Notes: generated by a model from the sequence alone, not told the origin. Counted from the first letter of the stretch, positions 35,437 through 44,508 are shown. The stretch is DNA of 64,000 bases from Methanomassiliicoccaceae archaeon UBA472 (GCA_002497075.1 DAML01000011.1:166982-230981); one strand, 5' to 3'. Numbers and translations are program-made.

Positions 35437-37041
35437 TCATGATCTTTGCCTGCCCAGCAGGCGGTCGATGGCGGCCATGGCGGCGTTCACGCTGGTGAGC
35501 ACGATGTCCGAGCCGATGCTCTTGCCCACCGACATCACCTTCTGGTCGCCGTTCATCCTCAGCTTCACCGTCACCTCGCAAAGGGCGTCGCTTCCGCCCG
35601 TTATGGCATTAAGCCGGTACTCGACCAGCGAGATGTTCTCGCTCACTGCCGTGCGTATCGCATTCAGCGCCGCGTCCACTGGTCCGATGCCCACGTCCGA
35701 CGATCGCACTGTCCGCCCGTCAACCTCGATGACCACGGTCGACGTGGGAGTGATGTTCATGCCGGTGAACACCGTGAACTCCTTTAGCTTTACGTGCTGG
35801 TGCTCCTGGTCCACCTGGCCCTGTATATGCAGCGCCAGAGCCACCAGCTCGGCGTCGTCCACCTCCTTGCCGCTCTCGGCCAGGGTCTTGATCTTGCTGA
35901 CCACGGTCGATAGCATCTCCTCCGGCAGGCAGATCCCGTATTCGCTCAGTTTCTCCTTCACGGAATGAGCGCCGGTGTGCTTGCCCATGACGATGTTGCG
36001 CTGCATGCCAACCAGCTCGGGGGAGAAAGCCTCGTAGGTCGAGGGGTCCTTCAGCACGCCATGAACATGTATCCCGGATTCGTGGGCGAAGGCGTTGTTG
36101 CCGACAATGGCCTTGGTGTCGGGGACGGGGACGCCGGTCATTCTGGCCACGGCACGGGATGTCATTCCCAGCTTCCGGGTATCCACGTTGGTGTGAACGT
36201 TGAGGAAAGCCAGCAGGCTCATGACGACCTCCTCCAGAGCGGCGTTGCCTGCTCGTTCCCCGAGACCGTTCACGCAAACGTGAACCTGGCGGGCGCCCTT
36301 GCGCACCGCGGCCATGGAGTTCGCCACGGCCAGCCCGAAATCATCGTGGCAATGGATGGACAGCGGAACCTTGGTGACCTTCATGACCTCGGAGACCAGG
36401 TATTCCATGGCCGCCGGGGACATGGTGCCAACGGTGTCCGGCAGGTTGATCTTGTGAACGCCAGCTTCCTGGACGGCGACATGCATCTCCTTCAGGAAGT
36501 CAAGCTCGGTGCGCGTGCCGTCCTCACAGGAGAACTCGACGATGACGCCGCGGGAGCGGGCGTACTCGACCGCATCGACCGCCCGGGCCTTGACCTGTTC
36601 CCGGGTCATCTTGAGCTTGTTCTTCATATGCCCTTCGGAGGTGGCGATGAACGTATGGACGTAGTCTACGCCGTTGTCCACCGCCGCATCGATGTCCTCC
36701 CTGGAGCAGCGGGCGAGACCGCAGACCTTGGCCCTCAGCTTCAGAGAGCTGATCTTGCGGATGGCCTCCTGCTCCCCTATGGAAGTTCGGGGGAAACCGG
36801 CCTCGATCACGTCCACTCCAAGGTCGTCCAGCAGCTGCGCTATCCGCACCTTGTCGTCCATGGACAGCGCCACTCCTGGCGTCTGCTCCCCGTCCCGCAG
36901 GGTTGTGTCCAGAACCTCCACGCGATCAGGGGTGCAGGGGTCCAAGGCCAAGCGATTGAAGTGACTGGTGAATATCCTGTCCTTCTCTTGCCCGCTACGG
37001 GCGCTGGAGTCCTGACTGTACGGCGTTCGAAGTTCGGTCAT
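35437..37041 (-). CDS. leuA: 2-isopropylmalate synthase (LeuA/CimA family)
   Basis: 534 residues from ATG 37041 (a TTG 9 nt earlier is possible). The TIM barrel has LDTTLRDGEQTPGVALS, HCHDDFGLAVANSMAAVR and GNNAFAHESGIHVHGVLK, and the C-terminal 130 residues are the allosteric LeuA domain (FTVFTGMNITPTSTVVIEV onward). The enzyme condenses acetyl-CoA with 2-oxoisovalerate; citramalate synthase has the same architecture with pyruvate. The operon with leuCDB serves leucine, or both routes. A TATA box and a small leader ORF lie upstream. Confidence 0.92.
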   Translation of the reverse strand: MTELRTPYSQDSSARSGQEKDRIFTSHFNRLALDPCTPDRVEVLDTTLRDGEQTPGVALSMDDKVRIAQLLDDLGVDVIEAGFPRTSIGEQEAIRKISSLKLRAKVCGLARCSREDIDAAVDNGVDYVHTFIATSEGHMKNKLKMTREQVKARAVDAVEYARSRGVIVEFSCEDGTRTELDFLKEMHVAVQEAGVHKINLPDTVGTMSPAAMEYLVSEVMKVTKVPLSIHCHDDFGLAVANSMAAVRKGARQVHVCVNGLGERAGNAALEEVVMSLLAFLNVHTNVDTRKLGMTSRAVARMTGVPVPDTKAIVGNNAFAHESGIHVHGVLKDPSTYEAFSPELVGMQRNIVMGKHTGAHSVKEKLSEYGICLPEEMLSTVVSKIKTLAESGKEVDDAELVALALHIQGQVDQEHQHVKLKEFTVFTGMNITPTSTVVIEVDGRTVRSSDVGIGPVDAALNAIRTAVSENISLVEYRLNAITGGSDALCEVTVKLRMNGDQKVMSVGKSIGSDIVLTSVNAAMAAIDRLLGRQRS

Positions 37042-37083
37042 GATAACCAACTCTCACATCCAAGGTCGCAGCGATGAGCCGAT

Positions 37084-37128
37084 TTAAGCACGCAAAAGAC
37101 CGTGTCCGTCCACGATAATGATGCTCAT
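37084..37128 (-). CDS. Possible 14-residue leader peptide ahead of leuA
   Basis: A short ORF, read MSIIIVDGHGLLRA, lies between the leuA TATA box and leuA. GAGGT ends 6 nt before its ATG, and an in-frame ATG two codons earlier is too close to that motif. Six of 14 residues are Ile, Val or Leu, as expected of a branched-chain amino acid leader. The stop is 42 nt before the leuA start, in the same frame. No clear terminator hairpin is visible between them. It could be chance; translation is unproven. Confidence 0.35.
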   Translation of the reverse strand: MSIIIVDGHGLLRA

Positions 37129-37167
37129 CGTCATACCTCGTATGTGAATTAGGGAAACTAGAAGCAT

Positions 37168-37176
37168 ATTATATAA
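37168..37176 (-). promoter_or_regulatory. TATA box of the leuACDB operon
   Basis: TTATATAAT on the minus strand, about 130 nt before leuA and about 40 nt before the leader ORF. It predicts a transcript that includes the leader. Confidence 0.55.
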
Positions 37177-37199
37177 TCATTGCTAAGGTCTGACACGCC

Positions 37200-37829
37200 T
37201 CAAACGCCGCGCCTCTCGCCCCAGATGAGCTTGTGCAGCTGCGGCAGCACCCTTACCTCAAGCTTCCTTTTAAGGACGAACTCCACAACTGGAGCGAGGG
37301 TGAGACCGCCCACCGGAGTGAGGATCGCTGGACAGTCCGGTTTGTGCTTTCGCAGAACGTCCTCAGCCGTTTCCAGATCGTCCTTGTCGGCCACCACGAA
37401 CTTCAGCTGGTCCTTGGGCCTCAGATGCCTGAGGTTCTCCAGAAGCATGTGACTCTCCATACCGGAGGAGGGGCACTTGTAGTCCATGCTGATCATCAGC
37501 CGTGGGTCGTCTGGTAGACCAGCTATGGAAAGTGAACCATTGGTCTCCAGGGAAACATGCTTGCCCTCCTCCAGCAGGCGGGAGATGAGCTCAGGCGTTT
37601 CTTCATGCCATAACGGTTCCCCGCCCGTCAAGCACACATGCCTGGTTTGGTAGCCGATGACACCGGCGATCACATCGTCCACGGACATCTCCGATCCGCC
37701 CTCCTCCGCGTAACGCGTATCGCACCAACGGCAATCGAGATTGCAGCCACTGAGACGCACGAACACCGTGGGCAGACCCATGGTCCTCCCTTCGCCTTGA
37801 ATGGAGAGGAACATCTCGTTGATCAGCAT
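37200..37829 (-). CDS. queE: 7-carboxy-7-deazaguanine synthase
   Basis: 209 residues from ATG 37829. The radical SAM cysteines are in SGCNLDCRWCDTRYA (C29, C33, C36), preceded by MFLSIQGEGRTMGLPTVFVRL, the QueE signature, and TGGEPLWH follows. It makes CDG from carboxytetrahydropterin. It is the last gene of queD-queC-queE, 2 bp after queC. In archaea the product preQ0 is built into archaeosine at position 15 of tRNA. Confidence 0.94.
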   Translation of the reverse strand: MLINEMFLSIQGEGRTMGLPTVFVRLSGCNLDCRWCDTRYAEEGGSEMSVDDVIAGVIGYQTRHVCLTGGEPLWHEETPELISRLLEEGKHVSLETNGSLSIAGLPDDPRLMISMDYKCPSSGMESHMLLENLRHLRPKDQLKFVVADKDDLETAEDVLRKHKPDCPAILTPVGGLTLAPVVEFVLKRKLEVRVLPQLHKLIWGERRGV

Positions 37830-37831
37830 TC

Positions 37832-38500
37832 TCAGTCCTCGTAGGGCACGGGGTCCCTGGTCCCGGCCTCCTTGAATCCCTTCAGCCGGAGGACACAGGA
37901 GTCGCAGTGGCCGCAGGCCTTCTCGCCGCCGCGGTAACAGCTCCATGTAAGATGAAGCGGCGCTTCCAGCTTCATGCCCAGCTTCACGATCTCCGCCTTG
38001 GTCTTCTTCAATATGGGGTGCTCTATGCGTACGGGATGGCCTAGCACTCCTCTCTTCGTCCCGACCTCCAACATGTTCTCGAAGGATTGGAAGAACTCCG
38101 GGCGACAGTCCGGGTAGCCGCTGTAATCGATGGCGTTGGCCCCGATGAATACCGCGCTGGCGTCCACCGATTCGGCCAGTCCGGCGGCCAGACTGAGGAA
38201 CACGATGTTCCGGGCCGGAACGTACGTCTCCGGTATGTCGTACCCGATCTCCTCTGGCCTCCGGTCGGGGATGGGGATCGACTCGTCGGTGAGGGCGCTG
38301 CGGAACCCGGTGAGCGGGAACTCCATTACGATGTGCGGCACCTTGTAGTGGACGGCGACGGCACGAGCAGCGTCCAGCTCCCGCTTGTGCCTTTGCCCGT
38401 AGTTGATCGTTAGGGCGGTGACCTCGTATCCCTGATGAAGGGCGTAGGCCAGAGTGACCGTGGAATCCAGCCCTCCGGAGAGCAGGCAGATCGCCTTCAT
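37832..38500 (-). CDS. queC: 7-cyano-7-deazaguanine synthase
   Basis: 222 residues from ATG 38500. The PP-loop is LLSGGLDSTVTLA; TYVPARNIVFLSLAAG and the zinc cysteines of WSCYRGGEKACGHCDSCVLR are family hallmarks. It converts CDG to preQ0 with ATP and ammonia. The ATG overlaps the queD stop by 4 bp. The longer open frame that runs through queD is a shadow. Confidence 0.95.
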   Translation of the reverse strand: MKAICLLSGGLDSTVTLAYALHQGYEVTALTINYGQRHKRELDAARAVAVHYKVPHIVMEFPLTGFRSALTDESIPIPDRRPEEIGYDIPETYVPARNIVFLSLAAGLAESVDASAVFIGANAIDYSGYPDCRPEFFQSFENMLEVGTKRGVLGHPVRIEHPILKKTKAEIVKLGMKLEAPLHLTWSCYRGGEKACGHCDSCVLRLKGFKEAGTRDPVPYED

Positions 38501-38979
38501 TTCCTTCCCCCAAGCTTCTTGCTCACCCAGGCGCTCTGTCCCAGCTCCTCGTGAACGCCCACCTCGACCTCCTTGACGTTGGATGGGAAGTCCAAATTGT
38601 CCAGGACCTTGGCTAGAATGAAATGGCACAGCTCTTCGGCGCTGCTCTCTTCGGTCGGAAGCAATACCACGTCCTCCTTGGGCAGGGCGTACTTCTTGCC
38701 GTCGGCCTTGATGAATACCTCCTCGCCCAGGACCACGGTGATCTTCTTGGAATTGGCTGGGATGAGGACGCGGTGGTCCAGCTCCTCGGTGATGGCCCGC
38801 AGCTCCTTCTTCAGGGGAATGAAGTCCATGACCATGCCGTCCTTCCCCATGTCCCCATGCAGCTTCAGGCTGACTACGTACGTGTGCCCGTGCAGGCGTC
38901 CGCACTTGTTATGCCCAGCTATGAAATGGCAGGCGGAGAACCTGATCCCCGCGAACTCCCCGTCTATTTCTAATCTCAT
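38497..38979 (-). CDS. queD: 6-carboxytetrahydropterin synthase (QueD)
   Basis: 160 residues. The zinc and catalytic site reads FSACHFIAGHNKCGRLHGHTY, with the catalytic cysteine before GRLHGH; the base region is KKELRAITEELDHRVLIP. It starts the deazapurine pathway from dihydroneopterin triphosphate. It is longer than the minimal QueD because of the segment around VFIKADGKKYALPKED. It heads the queDCE operon, with a GGGAG-type binding site close to the ATG. Confidence 0.93.
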   Translation of the reverse strand: MRLEIDGEFAGIRFSACHFIAGHNKCGRLHGHTYVVSLKLHGDMGKDGMVMDFIPLKKELRAITEELDHRVLIPANSKKITVVLGEEVFIKADGKKYALPKEDVVLLPTEESSAEELCHFILAKVLDNLDFPSNVKEVEVGVHEELGQSAWVSKKLGGRK

Positions 38980-39009
38980 ATTATCTCCCTTTCCCTATTG
39001 CCCCGGTAC

Positions 39010-39777
39010 TCAATAATCATTTTCCCTGTGGACCAGGGCGGAGGCCAGGGCGATGGAGTCAGCGTAGCACCTCTTGGCCCTCGATGTGTCGATGAAGATC
39101 CTATCCAGGTTCAGTATCGGGGCGCCCATGGACACGCAGCCGTCCACCAGGTGCATGGTCCGGAATATTATGTTGCCGCTGATGCCGTCCGGAGCGATGA
39201 CCAGGTTCTTATTGCGAACCGCCTCCTCGATCAGTATCTGGCAGTGCTCCACGTCAAAACCTTCCTCCTTGGCAAGACGCTCGACCTCGATAGCTTCCTT
39301 TATGGTACGGTCCACCTCGGCGCTCCTGCCGATGTCACCAAGACGGCCGCCGGAGAGCACCCCGGCCTCCATACCGATGCCCAGCTGGCGGAACAGCGGG
39401 GCGGAGTAACGTATGAACTCCAATTTCTGCTCCACGCCCCATCCCTCATCAACACCGACTGGCGCCAGGAAGAACATGCGACCGCCCTTGGGTTGCATCA
39501 GGGCTGCCCGCAGAAGGTGGCCCAGGGAGAACTGGGCCTTCACCTCGGCCATGGCCTTGTTCGCGCTGAGGTCCCCACGGACCACCGCGTCCACCTCGCC
39601 ACGGCGCAGCGCGGCTATCATGCCCTCGGCGGAATCGAAGGTTATCACATGGGCGTATCCGTTCTTCTCCGCGTCGCGGACGCTTTTCAGAACCTTGCGA
39701 GAATCTTCCCCCCGGCCGATGCCTACCGTCGCATGGTTGGCCGCTGCCTTTTGGAATATGTGCTCGGGGGTCAGCAT
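39010..39777 (-). CDS. mtxX: MtxX / methanogenesis marker protein 4
   Basis: 255 residues. The fold resembles phosphotransacetylase-like proteins: VGIGRGEDSRKVLKSVRDAE near the start, VDAVVRGDLSANKAM, FFLAPVGVDEGWGVEQKLEF and the long LVIAPDGISGNIIFRTMHLVDG block. It is conserved mainly in methanogens and was named as a methyltransferase-associated protein, with no proven activity. It is the best single pointer to a methanogen host in this window. It follows the adenylate-forming enzyme gene by 57 bp. Confidence 0.85.
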   Translation of the reverse strand: MLTPEHIFQKAAANHATVGIGRGEDSRKVLKSVRDAEKNGYAHVITFDSAEGMIAALRRGEVDAVVRGDLSANKAMAEVKAQFSLGHLLRAALMQPKGGRMFFLAPVGVDEGWGVEQKLEFIRYSAPLFRQLGIGMEAGVLSGGRLGDIGRSAEVDRTIKEAIEVERLAKEEGFDVEHCQILIEEAVRNKNLVIAPDGISGNIIFRTMHLVDGCVSMGAPILNLDRIFIDTSRAKRCYADSIALASALVHRENDY

Positions 39778-39834
39778 GAAAGGGTGATTCGCCCCAACCG
39801 ATATATTAGCTTCACCAGAACATCGCGAACGCGG

Positions 39835-41451
39835 TCAGGCCATCCTTCCCCTCAGCCGCTCCTGGAATTTCGCCTCGTCCTCGTAGCGGTAGATATGCTT
39901 CGGCTTCAGCTGCCCCAGCGACCGCCCGGCCTTGGCCCGCTCGTCTATCTCCGTTTGCACGTGAACGTACGCGGAAGGCTTGGCCACGATGATCTGCAGT
40001 CGGTCCAGGTCCCGACCCATCTTGAGCGTCCCGAGCAGGTCGTTGCATTCGTTGAGCAGCTTCTTCTCCACCAGACGGCGGAAGGCTTCCTCGTCCTCAA
40101 CTGGATTCTCTGGAATGATCAGGAACACCAGTCTTGACGGACGGCCGCCAACGTCGTAGAGTTCCCACCACCACACGTTGTCGGAGCGCTGCAGCGCTTC
40201 CTGGATATGACGGGAGTATATCTTGCAGCCGAGATAGTTGCCGCTCTCGTCCTGTGCCTCGAAGTCCAGGGTGTCCACCGAACGCCCCATGACCCGGATG
40301 GAAGGCGAAACGACATGATGTACGCCATCCTCCATAGTGATCTCGGTGGAGCACGCGGGATCTATGACCTCGATCTGGTCACCGGTCGCGTAGCGTAGCA
40401 GCGGTAGGCATTCCCCGGGACGGCTGATGATCAATTCTCCGCTCATCCCGGCCTTCCACTGTGGCCACGGCACGGCCTTCAGTGGCGTCCTCTCCTTCTT
40501 CGACCTCTGGACATCTCGGGGGTCGGCCAGCTCGGCGATCACTCCCGGCAGGAAAAGCTGCAGGCCCTTCTGACCCGGTGAGTATTGGGAGGCGATAAGG
40601 GGGCATTCGGTGCTTCCCAGCACATCGAACGCCCTCATGTTCGGATAGAACTCCCTTAGCGAGTCCATGTAGGGGCTGAGCGGCTCGGCGTAGGTGATGG
40701 CGAGCTTGACCGCCCGAACGTTCTCCCGAAGCCGGTCCAGATGCATTCCGGCCAGCATCAAACTGGCCGTGAGCTTGGCCAGCGGCCCCGGCAGATGGTA
40801 GTTGTTACGGGCCGCCCTCTCGATCATACTTCGGAAATAGCCTTCCTCGTGGGCGATGCGCCCAATGATGTAGAACAGCAGAGGGGTACCGGCCATGATG
40901 TCGAACGGCTTGGACCGGGAAGCCTTGGAGACCGCCTTTCGCAGGTCGGTGTCCTGGGCCAAGAGCGTCGATAAAAAATCTGCCTCCAGCACCTTGCTGG
41001 CATTGTGAAGCGTCGGACCAGATACCAGAGGCTCCTCTCCGGCGATGCTCCAGCCGGTCATGCCCGGCCGCGCTCCAACGATATAACCGAAGAGAGCATA
41101 GCTGTGGGCCATCCATTCGATGTCCTTGGCGCTGTAATAAATGCGCTTGGACACCCCGGTGTACCCGGAAGTGTGGTAATAGCGGTCGGCGGGGACCAGA
41201 AGGGACCTTTCCAGTCCGTGGGTCTTGAAAACCTCGTCCAGGCGATCGTAGCCGATGGCCGGAAGCTTCTGCAGGTCTTCCCAGGAATTGATGTCCGGCA
41301 GGTCGGCGCCGTATACCGGAGAGGCCCTCGCCCGTTCCACCTCTTTTTTCAAGAGGCCTAGGTGCATTCTCTCAAAATCAGCTAGGCGCTTGGATAGGAA
41401 AAGCTCGGTCTCGCCTTTCAGGGTAGACGCGTCGTTCGGCGATGTCCGCAC
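39835..41451 (-). CDS. Adenylate-forming enzyme, PaaK / coenzyme F390 synthetase-like
   Basis: About 538 residues. The ATP loop reads HTSGYTGVSKRIYYS (Tyr where most have Thr), the A5 motif is VLGSTECPL and the ATP ribose motif is LLRYATGDQIEV; a small C-terminal domain follows. The general layout matches phenylacetate-CoA ligases and F390 synthetases but is about 100 residues longer. GTG 41451 is chosen: GAGG ends 6 nt before it and a TATA box TTTATATATC lies about 25 nt upstream. TTG codons slightly upstream are alternatives. The acid substrate is unknown. It sits between dph2 and mtxX. Confidence 0.68.
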   Translation of the reverse strand: MRTSPNDASTLKGETELFLSKRLADFERMHLGLLKKEVERARASPVYGADLPDINSWEDLQKLPAIGYDRLDEVFKTHGLERSLLVPADRYYHTSGYTGVSKRIYYSAKDIEWMAHSYALFGYIVGARPGMTGWSIAGEEPLVSGPTLHNASKVLEADFLSTLLAQDTDLRKAVSKASRSKPFDIMAGTPLLFYIIGRIAHEEGYFRSMIERAARNNYHLPGPLAKLTASLMLAGMHLDRLRENVRAVKLAITYAEPLSPYMDSLREFYPNMRAFDVLGSTECPLIASQYSPGQKGLQLFLPGVIAELADPRDVQRSKKERTPLKAVPWPQWKAGMSGELIISRPGECLPLLRYATGDQIEVIDPACSTEITMEDGVHHVVSPSIRVMGRSVDTLDFEAQDESGNYLGCKIYSRHIQEALQRSDNVWWWELYDVGGRPSRLVFLIIPENPVEDEEAFRRLVEKKLLNECNDLLGTLKMGRDLDRLQIIVAKPSAYVHVQTEIDERAKAGRSLGQLKPKHIYRYEDEAKFQERLRGRMA

Positions 41452-41482
41452 GTCCAACCTCAACAAATTAGATATATAAAAC

Positions 41483-42475
41483 CTAGTCGGGAGTATCCCC
41501 GGACAGTATCTGGTCGAATTGGTACTCGTCCATGTTCCTAAGCCCGATCACCATCTCCATCTCCCAGGGGGTCAGAAGCGGAATAGGATAATGCGGACCG
41601 TCGTCGATCGCCAGACGCGGACAGGCGGTGCTCACCGCCGCTTCCGCCCGGTACGGCAGAAGCGCCTCCGCCCTGACCTCATTGAGCTGGACGATGTCCG
41701 CCCTCATCCCCTTCTTCCGGAGAGCGTCCCGACATCTGACCGCCAGCTCGTATCTCCTCTGACCGGGCTTGTCGCAGAGCAGCACCAGCCAATCCTTGGC
41801 GTCCATGGCCTTGGCCATCGCCGCGTACCTTTGTCTGATGACCTTCTCCCTGGCCTCGGAGATGTCGTCCACCGCTCCCCGGTAGGGGTCGATGCACAGG
41901 ACCGGGAGCCCGGTCCCGAGCGATACGGCGAGAGGGTGGAAGTAGCCGCTTCCCAGGAAAATGAACTGATCCACGTCCTTCATTATATTGAGCGCTGAGG
42001 TGACGTTGCATCCCAGAACCTGGCCTGGAAGCGCGATCCGGGAATCGCCGTTGCCGATATGGACCGTCCTTCCCTTTGCGACCAGGGAGCTTTGCACCAC
42101 CGGAAGAAGATGCACATGCTGGGCAGTGGCCACCAGACCCACCTTGGCCTTGATCCTGTTCATGTTCCTCAGCACGGCCTCCGTGGCATCGAAGTCCATG
42201 CGGACCTCCAGGAAGACCGTCGGGATGCTCGGGCGCAGGTCGGGAATTGGAGCGTGGCCGACATGCACCAGCAGGTCCAATCCCTTCAGGGACCTCAGGT
42301 CGCAGGCCCCGTAGCAGGGATCGCCCAGTATAACGACCTGACAGCCAGTGGCCTCCTCCAGCTCATTGGCAAAGTCCCTGGCCCTGGTCTTCAGGCCCTC
42401 TGGCATCTGCAGACCAACCAACTCCGCATCTCTCGAACGGACCTCGGATATCGCCCTATCGATCTGAAGGTCCAT
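41483..42475 (-). CDS. dph2: Diphthamide biosynthesis enzyme Dph2
   Basis: About 330 residues. The three iron-sulfur cysteines of this non-canonical radical SAM enzyme lie in GDPCYGACDLR, VLGCNVTSA and STACPRLAIDD. It transfers the 3-amino-3-carboxypropyl group of SAM to a histidine of elongation factor 2. ATG 42475 follows GGTG by 7 nt; an in-frame GTG two codons earlier overlaps the antiporter stop. Its operon partners (antiporter before, adenylate-forming enzyme after) have no known link to diphthamide. Confidence 0.93.
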   Translation of the reverse strand: MDLQIDRAISEVRSRDAELVGLQMPEGLKTRARDFANELEEATGCQVVILGDPCYGACDLRSLKGLDLLVHVGHAPIPDLRPSIPTVFLEVRMDFDATEAVLRNMNRIKAKVGLVATAQHVHLLPVVQSSLVAKGRTVHIGNGDSRIALPGQVLGCNVTSALNIMKDVDQFIFLGSGYFHPLAVSLGTGLPVLCIDPYRGAVDDISEAREKVIRQRYAAMAKAMDAKDWLVLLCDKPGQRRYELAVRCRDALRKKGMRADIVQLNEVRAEALLPYRAEAAVSTACPRLAIDDGPHYPIPLLTPWEMEMVIGLRNMDEYQFDQILSGDTPD

Positions 42476-42477
42476 GT

Positions 42478-43767
42478 TCACGCACCGCCTTCTTCCTCTT
42501 CCATTGGTACGTCGACCTCGGCCTCGGCGATCCGTCCGTTGCGTTTGGCGTGGATCTCCATGTAGAACGCGCCTATCGATGCCAGGACGGTGGACAGAAG
42601 AACCACGACGACCGTCACACCGAGAATGGCCGTGGCCGTCCCGTTGCTGAACACCAGTGGATAAGAGAGGGGAATGGAGGCCATGACCGCCGCCGCCAGA
42701 CCACGGGGCATCATGTAGAACAGCCCCATCTCGTCGCTGGCGTCCAGCCCGATGTACCTGTCGGCCAGCAACAGGGAGATGTAGCGGGCGATGAGCAAAC
42801 CGAAGAACACGATCAGACCAAGCAGGAGGTACCAGGCCGTGAACTGTATGGTGGTGATCACCAGCCCCAGGTATACAAAGAAGATCGTTCGGATGAGAAA
42901 TGCCATCTCGTCGTGGAAGCGCTTGACCTTGTCGCCCAGGGCGAACTGCTCCCCCTTCTGCTTCAGCACCTTGGAGATCTCGTCCCAGTTGCCGATCGTG
43001 AGGCCGAACACCAGCACGGCGATCGCCCCGCCGCCGGCCTTGTCCACCAGGAAGTTGGTGACGGAGAACACCAGCAGCATAGCGGCTATTGTGATCATGT
43101 AGGAGTAGGGCTGTTTGCTGAGCCGCTGCAGGACCTTGGTCCAGATTATGCCAGAGATTATCCCGATCATGGTGGAGACCATGAACGAGCTGACCAGGAG
43201 CTCCGCCGCGCCCAGGATGGACGCCGACTCCTGGTCCATGAAGACTATGAGCGAGGTTGCCACCACTATCACCAGAACGTCAGTGATGGCCGATTCCAGG
43301 GTTAGGACCATCTTGAGCTTCGTGGATATTCTCAGACCCGATATTATCGGTATGACGATGGCGCCGCTGGTGCCGCCCACTATGGCCCCTAGCAGGAGGC
43401 AGGTCTCCAGGCTCCAGTCGGTGAGGAAGGTGAGGATGAGGGCGGTTATGAGCATGGAGGCCACGAAGGCGATGACCGTCTGGATCAATGATTTACTGAA
43501 GGATTTGACGACATCGCCAATGGCCAGGTCCATACCGGCCTGGAACATGATTATGGCCAAGGCTGCCGCAGCAACGTAAGGCGTAAAGTATTCGATGCTA
43601 TGGGCCGCCTCGGAGTTTATGAGCCCCATCCCTCCCGGGCCGAGGGTCATACCGAGCACCATGAGTATCAGAACGTCGGGCGCCTTGAAACGTCGGAAAA
43701 GGTAGTTGGAGATGAACCCCATCAAGATGATGGCCCCGACGGCCAGGAACAGAGTGTCAGCGTCCAA
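42478..43767 (-). CDS. Cation:proton antiporter (CPA family)
   Basis: 429 residues with about twelve membrane helices, starting at TTG 43767, 5 nt after GAGGT. The start (FRRFKAPDVLILMVLGMTLGP) and GGTSGAIVIPIISGL resemble NhaP/CPA-type antiporters; ALESAITDVL-like helices carry the ion-binding Asp (LESAITDVLVIVVA). The C-terminus is short and acidic (EEEEGGA), with no TrkA regulatory domain. It exchanges Na+ or K+ for protons. It is first of a minus-strand group with dph2. Confidence 0.87.
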   Translation of the reverse strand: MDADTLFLAVGAIILMGFISNYLFRRFKAPDVLILMVLGMTLGPGGMGLINSEAAHSIEYFTPYVAAAALAIIMFQAGMDLAIGDVVKSFSKSLIQTVIAFVASMLITALILTFLTDWSLETCLLLGAIVGGTSGAIVIPIISGLRISTKLKMVLTLESAITDVLVIVVATSLIVFMDQESASILGAAELLVSSFMVSTMIGIISGIIWTKVLQRLSKQPYSYMITIAAMLLVFSVTNFLVDKAGGGAIAVLVFGLTIGNWDEISKVLKQKGEQFALGDKVKRFHDEMAFLIRTIFFVYLGLVITTIQFTAWYLLLGLIVFFGLLIARYISLLLADRYIGLDASDEMGLFYMMPRGLAAAVMASIPLSYPLVFSNGTATAILGVTVVVVLLSTVLASIGAFYMEIHAKRNGRIAEAEVDVPMEEEEGGA

Positions 43768-43851
43768 ACTAAACCTCGAAGTGTAAAAGGGTCATGGATA
43801 AATAATGCTTGCAGAAAAGTGAATAAGAAGAAGAGATTTGGAGTTGGGGTT

Positions 43852-44367
43852 TCACTTCACCAGCTCAGCGCCCTTCTCCACTTCGATGAAGCAGGGGGTG
43901 GGCAGTTTCAGGGAGGCCTTCCACAGGGCCTGCTTGGCGCTGTTGAAGTTGGCGGCAGGCACCCTGATGGTGAGGACGACCTGACCAGCGTGAACGCGGG
44001 CGGCTGTGCCTATGTTCTTGCCGAATGCGTTCCTCATTCCGCTGGAGACACGGTCGGCACCGGCGCCAGTGGCGAGCTTGTTCTCCCTGAGAACGTGGTG
44101 AGGATAGATCCTGAACTTGAGGTGGTAGTTGTTGCCGGGGGTCCTGGACATTACCCTGTTGGCGGCGATACGGGCAGCCTCCATGGCGGTGTGCCTGATC
44201 TGGCAGGTCTCCTTGACCTTCATGTTGATGGTAATCGGGAAGTCACCGTTGGTGGTACCCAGATCGAAAGTGTTGATCCTCAGGGCTGGAACTCCACCCA
44301 TGTACTCCCTGCGGGTGTAGGCCTGCCCCGTGAGCCTCCTGTACATCCTTGCCGGCTTTCTGGCCAT
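43852..44367 (-). CDS. rpl10e: Large-subunit ribosomal protein L10e (uL16 family)
   Basis: 171 residues beginning MARKPARMYRRLTGQAYTRREYMGG. FRIYPHHVLRENKLATGAGADRVSSGMRNAFGK is the conserved loop region (quoted in part: HVLRENKLATGAGADRVSSG). It lies near the tRNA-binding face of the large subunit. Its ATG follows AGGTGAT. A near-symmetric TATA element at 44421-44430 can serve this gene and the divergent GNAT gene. Confidence 0.95.
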   Translation of the reverse strand: MARKPARMYRRLTGQAYTRREYMGGVPALRINTFDLGTTNGDFPITINMKVKETCQIRHTAMEAARIAANRVMSRTPGNNYHLKFRIYPHHVLRENKLATGAGADRVSSGMRNAFGKNIGTAARVHAGQVVLTIRVPAANFNSAKQALWKASLKLPTPCFIEVEKGAELVK

Positions 44368-44420
44368 ATCATATCACCTGTAATCTATCAATGCGACGGG
44401 ATGGCTACATTCATATTTTC

Positions 44421-44430
44421 CTATATAAGG
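44421..44430. promoter_or_regulatory. Shared, near-palindromic TATA element
   Basis: ctatataagg reads CCTTATATAG on the other strand. It is about 55 nt before the L10e start and about 80 nt before the GNAT start, so one TATA box may fire in both directions. Confidence 0.4.
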
Positions 44431-44508
44431 CTGATGTATGTGAAGGTGAGCCATATCACACTGACCAGAGGGAAAAAGCTTCTTGCATATGAGGATATCT
44501 GTCAAAAG

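Noticed and set aside
37084..37134. Earlier ATG (37134) as start of the leuA leader peptide
   Set aside because: GAGGT directly abuts this ATG, so the ribosome could not use both; the ATG two codons later has normal spacing.
43600..44508. Upstream extension of the GNAT open frame (467 codons in total)
   Set aside because: It runs antisense through the antiporter and L10e genes and lies upstream of the predicted TATA element.
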